Position numbers and translations under genes: made by a program
The notes under the pieces: model-generated
What the model was told of the DNA's origin: nothing
What the model saw: only the letters and a program-made list of their open reading frames with translations
Databases searched by the model: none
Shown here: positions 18,896 to 27,565 of the stretch, piece by piece
How positions within the stretch are numbered: the first letter of the stretch is position 1
Layout of the letters: every line of letters starts with the position of its first letter
Assembly (NCBI RefSeq): GCF_011682175.1
Contig: NZ_WHJG01000014.1
Span: 62,001 to 126,000, forward strand
Reading direction: 5' to 3'
Length of the DNA stretch: 64,000 nucleotides
From: Massilia frigida
GTDB taxonomy: Bacteria > Pseudomonadota > Gammaproteobacteria > Burkholderiales > Burkholderiaceae_D

Positions 18896-18967
18896 ATTTT
18901 TCTTCAAGGAGGTGTATCTGGGTGTCTTGGATCGTGACGCGGAGGGCAGCTGGCTGCGGAGTCGGCG

Positions 18968-19939
18968 TCAAATTCGGTCGGTGGCGGTGAGGGCGGCGGC
19001 GCGCCGCGCGAACCAGGCGCGCGTCTGGTCGCTGTCGCGCGTGATCGCAGCGGTCAGGGTGGCCAGGTCGACGTACTTTTCTTCGTCGCGTATCTTTTCC
19101 AGGAATTCGACGCGCACCATCTTGCCGTAGCAGGACTGGGCGAAGTCGAACACGTGCACTTCGAGCAGCACGCGGCCGCTGTCGTCGACGGTGGGGCGCA
19201 CGCCCAGGCTGGCCACGGCGGGCAGCGGTTCGGGCCCCAGGCCATGCACCTGGACGATGAAGATGCCCGACAGGGCAGGGCGGTGCGCCACGCGCAGATT
19301 GAGCGTCGGGAAGCCCAGCGTGCGGCCCAGCTTCTGGCCGTGGATCACGTGGCCGGACATGGCGTAGGGGTGGCCGAGCAGCTGGCCAGCCTGGTCGAAG
19401 TCGCCCGCGGCGAGCGCGGCGCGCACCGCCGACGAGGAAATGCGCTGGGCGCCGTGCATCACGGTGGGCAGGGTCTCGACATGAAAGCCGTGGCGCTTGC
19501 CCGCTTCGACCAGCATGGCGACGGTGCCGGCGCGCCGCGCGCCGAAACAAAAGTCGTCGCCCACCATCAGCCACTTGACGTGCAGGCCGTCGACCAGCAC
19601 GCGCTCCACAAAATCCTGGGGCGAGATGGCGGCGAAGTGTTCGTTGAAGTGTTCGACGATGACGCGGTCGATGCCGGCGTTCGAGAGCGATTGCAGCTTG
19701 TCGCGCAGGTTGGCGATGCGGTTCGGCGCTTTCGACAGGTCGCCGGCGCGGCGCGCGAAAAATTCGCGCGGGTGCGGCTCGAACGTCATCACGGCCGCTT
19801 CCAGTCCCAGGTCGGAGGCGGCAGCGCACACGCGCGCCAACAATGCCTGGTGGCCGCGATGGACACCGTCAAAGTTACCGATCGTGAGCGCGCAGGGCGC
19901 GCGCGCCCTGTCGTTGGGAAGTCCGCGAAAAACCTTCAT
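18968..19939 (-). CDS. ribF: Bifunctional riboflavin kinase / FAD synthetase
   Basis: A 323-residue enzyme converting riboflavin to FMN and then FAD. The N-terminal FAD synthetase domain has the nucleotidyltransferase motif GNFDGVHRGHQALL and a VGDDFCFGARRAG strand. The C-terminal flavokinase domain has MSGHVIHGQKLGRTLGFPTLN and the EVHVFDF/ Y-G-K segment near the end. Length and domain order are normal. It is the first gene of the ribF-ileS-lspA-coaBC-dut series. Confidence 0.96.
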   Translation of the reverse strand: MKVFRGLPNDRARAPCALTIGNFDGVHRGHQALLARVCAAASDLGLEAAVMTFEPHPREFFARRAGDLSKAPNRIANLRDKLQSLSNAGIDRVIVEHFNEHFAAISPQDFVERVLVDGLHVKWLMVGDDFCFGARRAGTVAMLVEAGKRHGFHVETLPTVMHGAQRISSSAVRAALAAGDFDQAGQLLGHPYAMSGHVIHGQKLGRTLGFPTLNLRVAHRPALSGIFIVQVHGLGPEPLPAVASLGVRPTVDDSGRVLLEVHVFDFAQSCYGKMVRVEFLEKIRDEEKYVDLATLTAAITRDSDQTRAWFARRAAALTATDRI

Positions 19940-20010
19940 AGGGTGCTCTTGGGATGACTGTGCATGAACAGGCCAACATAATCGAAACAGCGATTATACG
20001 TTCAAAGCTA

Positions 20011-20045
20011 AAAAGCGCTGCCTGCAAGATGCAGACAGCGCTTTT
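20011..20045 (-). terminator. Terminator after the TPR gene
   Basis: AAAAGCGCTG plus CTGC pairs with GCAG plus CAGCGCTTTT around a 5-nt loop, with one internal C-A mismatch. On the minus strand it ends in TTTTT, so it terminates the tonB-exb-TPR operon. Confidence 0.8.
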
Positions 20046-20073
20046 CAGTGGAACGACGGTGAAGCGGTGACGA

Positions 20074-21315
20074 TCAAGCCATTGGATGGTTGATGGCCAT
20101 GATCCAGTAGCGCGCCAGTTCGGCCGTGCCGTCCTTGCCGCCCACCGATTTGAGGGTGGAGATGGCTTTGGCTTTCTGGCCGGCGGCGGCGTAGGCCTGG
20201 CCCAGGCGCAGCTTGGCGTCGTCAGGACGCTTGAGGTTACCGGCGGCGATGGATTTTTCCATCAGCGCCAGGCCCTTGTCGGCCTGGCCGGCTTGCACCA
20301 TGGCGTAGCCCAGGTTCACCAGTCCATCGTTATCGGCGACCTTTTGCAGCGATGCTTCGGTGGTGGCGAGGTTCTTGTTGAAGTCGGCCAGGGTCTTGTC
20401 GGCCAGGTCTTTCAGACGCTGGTGACGCGGCGCATCGGCGCCCACACCCAGGATGCCTGCCTTGTAGCCCTTGTCGACGATCTTGACCGATTCGGCAGCG
20501 GCGCCATCGCGCAGGACCAGCTGTGCCAGTTCCATGTAATCGTTCGGCTTTTTCAGCAGGTTGTTGGCAAGCTGAAGGCGCGCCACGTCGACCTTCAGGC
20601 GGTCGGCGAAGCCAGGCTTGCTGGTGATACGGTTCAGCAGGTCGGCCCAGTAGCTGGACTTCGGATAGTGGGCGGCGAGCTTTTCGATCGTCGCGACGTA
20701 ACCGGATTTGTCGGGGTTCTTGATCTGCAGGTTGGCCATCATTTGCAGCGCTTCTTCCGGCGGGGTGCGGCCGGCTTTTTCGGCGGCGCGCAGGTCCGCT
20801 TCGAGCAGCCTGGTCGCTTCGGCGGTGTTATTCATCGCCATGTGATTCTGGATCAGGTAGGCGCGCAGCTTCGGATCGTCGCGCTCCTTGAGCGAGCGCT
20901 GGATGGCGGCGTTGGCCTTGCCGAATTCCTTGGCGCGCATGTAAATGCCGATCAAGCCTTCGGAGAAACTGGCGCGTTCGCCGGCGGACAGTTTGCCCGA
21001 GTCGATCAGTTTTTCGAAGGAGCGGGCGGCGGTATCGTAGTCGCCGGCGGTCGAGGCGGCGGCAGCGCGCACGCGTTCGATCAGGTATTGCTCATTGCCG
21101 GTCGGGTTTTTACCGTCGAGCTTGCGCAGTTCGTTCAGCGCATCCTTCGCGCGTCCGGCTTGCATCATTTTCTGGGCGGCTTGCAAAGGGCCACCGATTT
21201 CCGGGCGCACGGCTTCTGCCGCGTAAGCAGTGGACAGACCGAGGACGGGCGTTGCTGCGGTAAAGCCAAGAGCGGCCATGGCGAGGCCGAGATGTGCGAG
21301 ACGAAACTTGATCAT
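20074..21315 (-). CDS. Secreted TPR-repeat protein of the tonB operon
   Basis: A 413-residue protein starting at ATG 21315 with an AAAGAG ribosome site. A Sec signal sequence (about residues 1-32) exports it to the periplasm. The rest is helical, with TPR-like units: AQKMMQAGRAKDALNELRKL near the N-terminus and DNDGLVNLGYAMVQAGQADKGLALMEK then LRLGQAYAAAGQKAKAISTL near the C-terminus. It follows two exbD genes by 67 nt and precedes the operon terminator. A periplasmic partner of the ExbB/ExbD/TonB motor is plausible, but no function is proven by sequence. Confidence 0.82.
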   Translation of the reverse strand: MIKFRLAHLGLAMAALGFTAATPVLGLSTAYAAEAVRPEIGGPLQAAQKMMQAGRAKDALNELRKLDGKNPTGNEQYLIERVRAAAASTAGDYDTAARSFEKLIDSGKLSAGERASFSEGLIGIYMRAKEFGKANAAIQRSLKERDDPKLRAYLIQNHMAMNNTAEATRLLEADLRAAEKAGRTPPEEALQMMANLQIKNPDKSGYVATIEKLAAHYPKSSYWADLLNRITSKPGFADRLKVDVARLQLANNLLKKPNDYMELAQLVLRDGAAAESVKIVDKGYKAGILGVGADAPRHQRLKDLADKTLADFNKNLATTEASLQKVADNDGLVNLGYAMVQAGQADKGLALMEKSIAAGNLKRPDDAKLRLGQAYAAAGQKAKAISTLKSVGGKDGTAELARYWIMAINHPMA

Positions 21316-21382
21316 TGGGACTCTTTCAATCAAAAGCGAAACGGCAGGTTTACCCTGCCGTATCGTCAATTAGCAATAGCGC

Positions 21383-21817
21383 TTATTGGAACTGCTCGTT
21401 ACCAACCATACCGATCTTTTTCACACCCAGACGCTGGGCAGTTGCCATCACGCCAGCAACATACTTGTACTCGACCAGCTTGTTAGGGCGCAAATGCACT
21501 TCCGGCTGATCCGCATCCGCCATGGACGAGATGGCGTTCATCTTTGCTTCCAGGGCAGGGCGGTCAGCAACAACCTCGTTGTTCCACAAAATCGTGCCAT
21601 CGAAGTCGACGTCAACCGTGATGACCACCGGTGGTACTGGCGGAGTTGAGGCCGGACCGACAGGCATGTTCAGGTTGACCGAGTGGTTCTGCTTCGGAAT
21701 CGTGATGATCAACATGATAATCAAGACCAACATCACGTCGATCAAGGGGGTCATGTTCATTTCCATCATTGGTTCCGGATCCGCACCAGCGGCGGGGGAA
21801 CCGACATTCATACTCAT
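21383..21817 (-). CDS. exbD: ExbD/TolR-family protein, second copy
   Basis: A 144-residue inner-membrane protein. After a short cytoplasmic start it has NMTPLIDVMLVLIIMLIIT, the single ExbD membrane helix with the proton-path Asp, then a periplasmic domain (VDFDGTILWNNEVV, EVHLRPNKLVEYKYVAGVMA). It is a paralogue of the ExbD encoded just upstream, with a different periplasmic domain. Two unlike ExbD subunits next to one ExbB suggest a heteromeric or condition-specific motor. Confidence 0.92.
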   Translation of the reverse strand: MSMNVGSPAAGADPEPMMEMNMTPLIDVMLVLIIMLIITIPKQNHSVNLNMPVGPASTPPVPPVVITVDVDFDGTILWNNEVVADRPALEAKMNAISSMADADQPEVHLRPNKLVEYKYVAGVMATAQRLGVKKIGMVGNEQFQ

Positions 21818-21895
21818 GATGTTTCCTTTTCTAATGTTGGAACCCGTAAGGCGCGGGACCCGTGCTGCCAGTCCCGCGCCCTACTGAAGGAGGGC

Positions 21896-22333
21896 TTAGC
21901 GGCCGCCAGTTTTATCTGGTGGTTCCGTGATGAAGCCGACCTTCTGAATCCCAGCACGCTGTGCCGTGAAGATCACCTTGCCGATGAACTCGTAACGCGT
22001 CTGTTGATCGCCGCGTACGTGCACTTCAGGCTGAGGCAACTTGACGGACTCCTTCTTCAGGAACTCGAACAGCTCGCTCGTGTCGTTGAGGCGGGTCTGG
22101 TTCCAGTACATGTCGCCTTCTTTATTGACGACGATGTTCACCGTGGTTGGCTTAGGTTTCAATGCCTGGTTGGTTTCCGAAGGTAATGCGATCGTTTGCA
22201 GCTTCAGAACCACCGGGCTCGTAATCAAGAAGATAATCAGCAGAACCAACATGATGTCGACAAGCGGCGTCGTGTTGATTTCTGACATGACTGCATCTTC
22301 TTCTCCGCTATCGGAGCCGACGCTCATGGACAT
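21896..22333 (-). CDS. exbD: ExbD/TolR-family protein, first copy
   Basis: A 145-residue inner-membrane protein with the ExbD signature SEINTTPLVDIMLVLLIIFLI containing the conserved Asp in the membrane helix. The periplasmic domain carries NIVVNKEGDMYWNQTRL and PEVHVRGDQQTRYEFIGKVI. It lies 6 nt after exbB, so stoichiometric co-production with ExbB is expected. It supplies the proton-motive-force coupling subunit of the TonB system. Confidence 0.94.
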   Translation of the reverse strand: MSMSVGSDSGEEDAVMSEINTTPLVDIMLVLLIIFLITSPVVLKLQTIALPSETNQALKPKPTTVNIVVNKEGDMYWNQTRLNDTSELFEFLKKESVKLPQPEVHVRGDQQTRYEFIGKVIFTAQRAGIQKVGFITEPPDKTGGR

Positions 22334-22339
22334 GGTGAA

Positions 22340-23266
22340 TTATCCGATCTTTTTCGCGCCGGCAGCACGGCCAGCTTCGCTCGTCGACATGGCACCCGAA
22401 ATCAGGACCGAGTGAACGTCAGCGCTGAACGAGCGGACATCTTCCATGGCCGACTTGTTACGACGAACCAGCCAGTTGTAACCCAGAACCGCAGGAACCG
22501 CAACGAACAGACCGAACGCGGTCATGATCAGCGCTTCACCCACTGGACCTGCGACTTTATCGATCGATGCGTTACCCGACATACCGATGGCGGTCAGCGC
22601 ATTGTAGATACCCCACACCGTACCGAACAGACCGATAAACGGTGCGGTCGAACCAACGGTTGCCAGGAACGACAGGCCGTCTTGCAGACGCGATTGAACT
22701 TTGTCAACAGCGCGCTGGACCGACATCGTCACCCAGGTCGACAGGTCGATCTGCTCAAGCAGGGCGCCATCGTGGTGGTTGGTTGCCTTGGTACCGGTTT
22801 CCGCGATGAAGCGGAATGGGCTGCCTTCTTTCAGGGTAGCCGAACCAGCTGCGATCGACGATGCTTTCCAGAACTTGGCCTGGGCTTCTTTCGATTGCTT
22901 GAAGATCTTGGCCTGGTCGATCAGCTTGGTGATCAGGATGTACCACGAACCCATGGACATCAGCGACAGGATGATCAGCGTGCCTTTGGAAACGAAGTCG
23001 CCTTCAGCCCACAGTGCTTCGATACCGTACGGGTTTTTCACCGCTTCTTTTTCGCCTTCTTTGACTGCTGGAGCTTCAGCAGCCGGCGCTGCTGGTGCAG
23101 CCGCTTCTGGTGCTGGTGCCGCAGCTGGAGCCGCTGCGTCTGCTGCAGGGGCTGCCGCTGGAGCAGGAGCGTCAGCGAAAGCTGGTGCGGAGACCAGCGC
23201 TGTAGCTGCTGTAACCGAGAACAGGACAGCCGCCAGTGCAGCGGACAAACGGGTATTCTTAAACAT
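22340..23266 (-). CDS. exbB: ExbB/TolQ/MotA proton channel with Ala-Pro-rich periplasmic extension
   Basis: A 308-residue protein. It starts with a cleavable-looking signal (MFKNTRLSAALAAVLFS to FADA), then about 50 residues rich in Ala and Pro, before the usual ExbB core. The core has three membrane helices: GTLIILSLMSMGSWYILITKL, LATVGSTAPFIGLFGTVWGIYNAL and VGEALIMTAFGLFVAVPAVL. The second and third line the proton channel. N-terminally extended ExbB proteins occur in other Gram-negatives. It sits between tonB (88 nt) and exbD (6 nt). Confidence 0.94.
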   Translation of the reverse strand: MFKNTRLSAALAAVLFSVTAATALVSAPAFADAPAPAAAPAADAAAPAAAPAPEAAAPAAPAAEAPAVKEGEKEAVKNPYGIEALWAEGDFVSKGTLIILSLMSMGSWYILITKLIDQAKIFKQSKEAQAKFWKASSIAAGSATLKEGSPFRFIAETGTKATNHHDGALLEQIDLSTWVTMSVQRAVDKVQSRLQDGLSFLATVGSTAPFIGLFGTVWGIYNALTAIGMSGNASIDKVAGPVGEALIMTAFGLFVAVPAVLGYNWLVRRNKSAMEDVRSFSADVHSVLISGAMSTSEAGRAAGAKKIG

Positions 23267-23354
23267 GCTTCCTCCAAATTTATAAAATAATCAGTTCGCT
23301 GAACATAATGACAACGAAAATCACAGTAGTGAGACTAAACTGCCGCCTCGGTTC

Positions 23355-24017
23355 TTAATCCAGCGTCCAGACGTATTGCATTTGCATCCACGCTTGTTCC
23401 GGCTTGCCATCAACCATGGTTGGCTTGAACTTGCATTTACTAATACCGGCCTGCGCCGCTTTGTCCAGATCGCGGAAGCCGCTCGACTTCACGATCTTCG
23501 AATCGGCGACGCGACCGTCAACACCAATCAGGAAAGACAAGGTTACCGTACCGGTTTCTTCATTACGCAGGGAAGCTTTTGGAAACTCCGGTTTGGCGCA
23601 AGTGTTGAAATCGGCGACCGCTGCGACGCGGACGGGATTTGGATTAGCCGGCGCTGGTGGTGCAGGAGGCGCTGGGGTTGTCGGGCGTGGCAGTTCCGTC
23701 GTGGTCGGCTTGACATTGGTCGCCGCGGCGATCGTGTTCTGCACCGGTACCGGTTGTTGAACGTTCACTTCGACCGGCGGAATAAATGGAGGCGGAGGCG
23801 CCTTCATTTCAGGCGGCGGTGGCGGTGGCGGAACATCCGGCGGAGGAGGAGGTTTGACCTCTTCGACGATCTTGGTTTCCACTGCTTCAGCCATTTTCGT
23901 GACCATGCGGGTGCCAAGACCGCTTACGATCCCCCAAGCCACCAATGCGTGAATAGCGATAACGACCGCAATGCCAGTGAAATTCTTCCCGGGGTTCTTA
24001 TCATGCGAAAAATTCAT
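23355..24017 (-). CDS. tonB: TonB energy-transducing protein
   Basis: I start at ATG 24017, with GGAG upstream; the product is 220 residues. It has a cytoplasmic N-terminus, one membrane anchor (FTGIAVVIAIHALVAWGIV), a Pro-rich periplasmic span (about residues 45-125) and a C-terminal TonB domain with CAKPEFPKASLRNEETGTVTL, SFLIGVDGRVADSKIVKSSGF and a final WMQMQYVWTLD. It transmits ExbB/ExbD energy to outer-membrane TonB-dependent receptors. It is the first gene of the operon tonB-exbB-exbD-exbD-TPR. Confidence 0.93.
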   Translation of the reverse strand: MNFSHDKNPGKNFTGIAVVIAIHALVAWGIVSGLGTRMVTKMAEAVETKIVEEVKPPPPPDVPPPPPPPEMKAPPPPFIPPVEVNVQQPVPVQNTIAAATNVKPTTTELPRPTTPAPPAPPAPANPNPVRVAAVADFNTCAKPEFPKASLRNEETGTVTLSFLIGVDGRVADSKIVKSSGFRDLDKAAQAGISKCKFKPTMVDGKPEQAWMQMQYVWTLD

Positions 24018-24105
24018 GCCTGCTTTCTCCAATACCAACTCTTTTTGTTGCTACTAAACCCACAAAACACGACAAGACCTTGAGCCGCATCCGGGACGTC
24101 GGCGA

Positions 24106-24135
24106 ATTATACCTACGAATCCTTTTTTTACCACA
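24106..24135 (-). promoter_or_regulatory. Probable tonB operon promoter
   Basis: A perfect minus-strand TATAAT (24106-24111) lies about 90 nt upstream of the tonB start. The hexamer 18 nt upstream (TGTGGT) is a poor -35, so an activator may be needed. A minus-strand TTGACA also occurs at 24181-24186 but has no good -10. Confidence 0.45.
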
Positions 24136-24655
24136 CATTTTTACAGCTCCAAAACGGTGTGATTCAGAGTGTGAAAACGATTGTCAAAGCCTCGCTAGAG
24201 CCCGGACCTGCATCTTCTGGTAAAAAAAGCACTACTATAATGTGAAGGGCATGTTGAAACCGTACAACGTGAGGGAAACACTCGATTGAAGCGAATATTT
24301 CTTACAGCTTGCTGACATCGCGCCAAATAACATTCGACCCCCGCCGTGGCGATGATGCTAAGCATAGCCAGTTTCATGGAGCGAGGGCGTCCTGTTGAAA
24401 GCCACGGTTGCGCATCCGGGAACTTGCTGTCGAAAGGCTGGCTGCGCAGCGCCGGAAAGGGCGGCATCGCGGGGATGCCGGACCAGCCTGGCGCGCCAAG
24501 CTATGCGCCTGGCTAATGACTGTCATCACGTCAGCAATATAGCATATTGATGCGCGCGTACCAGTCTTTTTTGCGCGGGCATGGACGATTCTGTTGCGCT
24601 CATCTGGTAGGACCGGGTGGAGGACCCGGCAGCCGGACTTCCACCGGCTGGTGGC
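24136..24655. other. Non-coding gap between tonB promoter and spoVR
   Basis: About 520 nt with lower GC than its neighbours. It holds the distal tonB control region and, at 24608-24650, GC-rich stem-loops (AGCCGG/CCGGCT type) just after the spoVR stop that may end that transcript. I see no convincing gene, tRNA or riboswitch here. Confidence 0.5.
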
Positions 24656-26182
24656 TCAGGCGCGGGTGCGCTTCTCGCGCTTGCACTCCAGGCTGCTGAG
24701 GATGGTTCCGGACGGGTCCACGGTGTCCAGGTGGACGTCGAAGCCCCACAGGCGCGCCACGTGCTTGAGCACTTCCTGGGCGTGCTGGTTGAGCGGGCGG
24801 CGCTGGAACTGGGTATGGCGCAAGGTCAGTGCCCGGTCATCGCGCGTGTTGACTTGCCAGACCTGGATATTCGGTTCGCGGTTGCCCAGGTTGTACTGTT
24901 CGGCCAACTGCTGGCGCACGTAGCGGTAGCCGCGTTCGTCGTGGATGGCCGAGATGGTCAGCTTTTCATTCTTGTCGTCGTCGAGCACGGCGAAGAAGTG
25001 GAAGTCGCGGATCAGCTTCGGTGATAGGTATTGGGCAATGAAACTTTCATCTTTGAAATTGCGCATCGCAAAGTCGAGCGCCACCCGCCAATCGGTGCCG
25101 GCAATCGCGGGGAACCAGTCGCGGTCTTCCTGGGTCGGCTCTTCGCAGATGCGGCGGATATCGCTCATCATGGCAAAGCCGAGCGCGTACGGATTGATGC
25201 CGTTGTAATACTGGCTGGTGGCGGGCGGCTGGTACACGACGTTGGTGTGGCTTTGCAGGAACTCCATCATGAAGCCATCGCCGACGATGCCCTCCTTATA
25301 TAGTTCCTGCAAAATCGTGTAGTGCCAGAAGGTGGCCCAGCCCTCGTTCATGACCTGGGTCTGGCGTTGCGGATAAAAGTATTGGGAAATCTTGCGCGTG
25401 ATGCGCACCATTTCGCGCTGCCAGGGTTCGAGCAGGGGCGCATACTTTTCTATGAAGTACAGCAAGTTTTCTTCGGGCTCGGGCGGGAAGCGCGGGATCG
25501 CGACATCGGCCGCTTCCTCGTCGCGCCGCGGCACCGTGCGCCACAGGGCGTTGACCTGGGACTGGGCATATTCCTCGCGTTCTTTCTGGCGCGCATTTTC
25601 TTGCGCCATCGAGAGTTTGGCGGGGCGCTTGTAGCGGTCCACGCCATAGTTTTGCAGCGCATGGCAGGAATCGAGCAGCAGCTCGACCGCATCGATGCCG
25701 TAGCGCTGTTCGCATTCGGCAATGTAGTTCTTGGCGAACACCATATAGTCGACGATGGCGTCGGCATCGGTCCAGGTGCGAAACAGGTAGTTACCCTTGA
25801 AAAATGAATTATGCCCGTAAGCAGCGTGCGCGATCACCAGCGCCTGCATGGTCAGGCTGTTCTCTTCCATCAGGTAAGCGATGCAGGGGTTCGAGTTGAT
25901 GACGATCTCGTACGCCAGGCCCATCTGGCCGCGCTTGTAGCTCTTTTCCGTGGACAGGAAATGCTTGCCGAAGGACCAGTGGTTGTAGGACACCGGCATG
26001 CCGACCGAGGTGTAGGCATCCATCATTTGCTCGGCGGTGATGATTTCGAGCTGGTTGGGGTAGGTGTCGAGGCCGAATTTCTTGGCGACACGGCGGATTT
26101 CTTCGTGCGCGTGCTCGATCAGGTCGAAAGTCCATTCCGACTGCTCGGGCAAGGCGCGCGGGTGTTTGGGGTCTCTTGGCAT
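24656..26182 (-). CDS. spoVR: SpoVR/YcgB-family protein
   Basis: A 508-residue cytoplasmic protein of the SpoVR family, at its normal length. Typical stretches include SYNHWSFGKHFLSTEKSYKRG, INSNPCIAYLMEENS with AHAAYGHNSFFKGN, MNEGWATFWHYTIL, and near the C-terminus LTLRHTQFQRRPLN. The biochemical role is unknown; in enteric bacteria the orthologue is a stationary-phase gene. It is the last gene of the prkA-yeaH-spoVR unit, 29 nt after yeaH. Confidence 0.94.
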   Translation of the reverse strand: MPRDPKHPRALPEQSEWTFDLIEHAHEEIRRVAKKFGLDTYPNQLEIITAEQMMDAYTSVGMPVSYNHWSFGKHFLSTEKSYKRGQMGLAYEIVINSNPCIAYLMEENSLTMQALVIAHAAYGHNSFFKGNYLFRTWTDADAIVDYMVFAKNYIAECEQRYGIDAVELLLDSCHALQNYGVDRYKRPAKLSMAQENARQKEREEYAQSQVNALWRTVPRRDEEAADVAIPRFPPEPEENLLYFIEKYAPLLEPWQREMVRITRKISQYFYPQRQTQVMNEGWATFWHYTILQELYKEGIVGDGFMMEFLQSHTNVVYQPPATSQYYNGINPYALGFAMMSDIRRICEEPTQEDRDWFPAIAGTDWRVALDFAMRNFKDESFIAQYLSPKLIRDFHFFAVLDDDKNEKLTISAIHDERGYRYVRQQLAEQYNLGNREPNIQVWQVNTRDDRALTLRHTQFQRRPLNQHAQEVLKHVARLWGFDVHLDTVDPSGTILSSLECKREKRTRA

Positions 26183-26211
26183 GGCTGGTTCTCCTGGTGC
26201 CGACGAGTTAA

Positions 26212-27480
26212 CTATTTAGGCTGCTTCTTGAATAGTTCACGGAAGACCGGATAGATGTCGGCCGGCGTGACAATTTTTTGCATCGCAAAGTTCGCATGGT
26301 GATCCGAAACTTCGGCGTACTGCTCCCACAGGTTCTGCGGCGGGCCGTCGGTGATTTCCACATAGGTGTAATACTGGACCGACGGCATGATGGTGTTGAT
26401 CAGCAGCTGCTTGCACAGCAGCGAGTCGTTGTCCCAGTTGTCGCCGTCCGACGCTTGGGCGACGTAACTGTTCCACTCGCCGCTGCCGTAGCGCTCGCCG
26501 ATAATCTTGGTCAGCAGGTGCAGGGCCGAGGACACCACGGTGCCGCCCGATTCGCGCGAATGGAAGAATTCTTCCTCGTCCACTTCGGACGCGGCCGTGT
26601 GATGGCGGATGAACACCACCTCGATCTTGTCGTAGGCGCGCTTGAGGAACAGGTACAGCAGGATGAAGAAGCGCTTGGCGGTATCCTTGCGTGTCTCGTC
26701 CATCGAGCCCGACACGTCCATGATGCAGAACATCACGGCTTGCGTCATCGGCTTGGGCACCTTGATGCGGTTGCTGTAGCGCAGGTCGAACGGGTCGATG
26801 AAGGGAATCGCCAGCAGCTTGGTGTGCAGATGATGGATCAGGCGCTTGAGTTCGACCACGCGCGGGTCGTCCAGCGGCGTGCCTTCTTCCAGCAGTTCGA
26901 TCAGTTCGCTCTCGGCTTGCAGCACCGCCTTGCGCGAACTGCCGCCGACCGCGATGCGCCGTCCCAGCGCCCCGCGCAGCGAGCGCAGCACGTGGATATT
27001 CGACGGCGTGCCCGACATATTGTAGCCGGCGCGCTGGTTCTTGAATTCCGTGGTCGCGGTCAGCTGGGTCTTGACCATGTTCGGCAATTCCAGGTCTTCG
27101 AAGAAGTAATTCATGAATTCTTCGCGCGAGAGCTCGAAGATGAAATCGTCTTCCGATTGCTGGTCGCTGTTGCCCGCCTTGCCGCGTCCCGACCCGCCGC
27201 CGCCCTTGGGCCGGCTGAACTGGTCGCCCTTCTGGTATTCCTTGTTGCCGGGGTTGATGGTTTCCCACACGCCGCCGTGGGCGTGGCCGAAATTCGGTTC
27301 GTTCACATCCTTGACGGGAATCGATACCTTCTCGCCATTTTCAATGTCGGTGATCGAGCGCCCCTTGATGGCGCGCCCGACAGCGTCCTTGATCTGGCTT
27401 TTGTATCGCCGGAGGAAGCGCTCTCGGTTGATCGCTGACTTGTTCTTGCCTTGCAAGCGTCGGTCGATGAGGTAAGTCAA
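26212..27480 (-). CDS. yeaH: YeaH/YhbH family protein (DUF444)
   Basis: A 422-residue protein. The N-terminal part (LIDRRLQGKNKSAINRERFLRRYKSQI, then a Gly-rich segment GGGGSGRGKAGN) is typical of YeaH/YhbH. The C-terminal half has a von Willebrand A-like fold with the MIDAS motif DVSGSMDETRKDTAKRFF and a later TDGPP. It is made next to the PrkA kinase in many bacteria and is needed with it in stress responses. The gene is 85 nt downstream of prkA and 29 nt upstream of spoVR. Confidence 0.93.
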   Translation of the reverse strand: MTYLIDRRLQGKNKSAINRERFLRRYKSQIKDAVGRAIKGRSITDIENGEKVSIPVKDVNEPNFGHAHGGVWETINPGNKEYQKGDQFSRPKGGGGSGRGKAGNSDQQSEDDFIFELSREEFMNYFFEDLELPNMVKTQLTATTEFKNQRAGYNMSGTPSNIHVLRSLRGALGRRIAVGGSSRKAVLQAESELIELLEEGTPLDDPRVVELKRLIHHLHTKLLAIPFIDPFDLRYSNRIKVPKPMTQAVMFCIMDVSGSMDETRKDTAKRFFILLYLFLKRAYDKIEVVFIRHHTAASEVDEEEFFHSRESGGTVVSSALHLLTKIIGERYGSGEWNSYVAQASDGDNWDNDSLLCKQLLINTIMPSVQYYTYVEITDGPPQNLWEQYAEVSDHHANFAMQKIVTPADIYPVFRELFKKQPK

Positions 27481-27565
27481 AACGGGCCTCCTGCTTCAAA
27501 TCCTGTTTGCGCCTGGCGGGCGCCGTGGCGGCCAGGCGGACCATGACAGCCCGCCAAAGGCCGAC

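Noticed and set aside
18906-18911. A perfect AGGAGG near the ileS start
   Set aside because: It is on the plus strand while ileS is read from the minus strand, so it cannot be the ileS ribosome site. No plus-strand gene starts there.
24195-24467. A 90-codon minus-strand gene between tonB and spoVR
   Set aside because: Rich in scattered Cys, Ser and Arg with no motif or ribosome site; it probably arises by chance in the gap.
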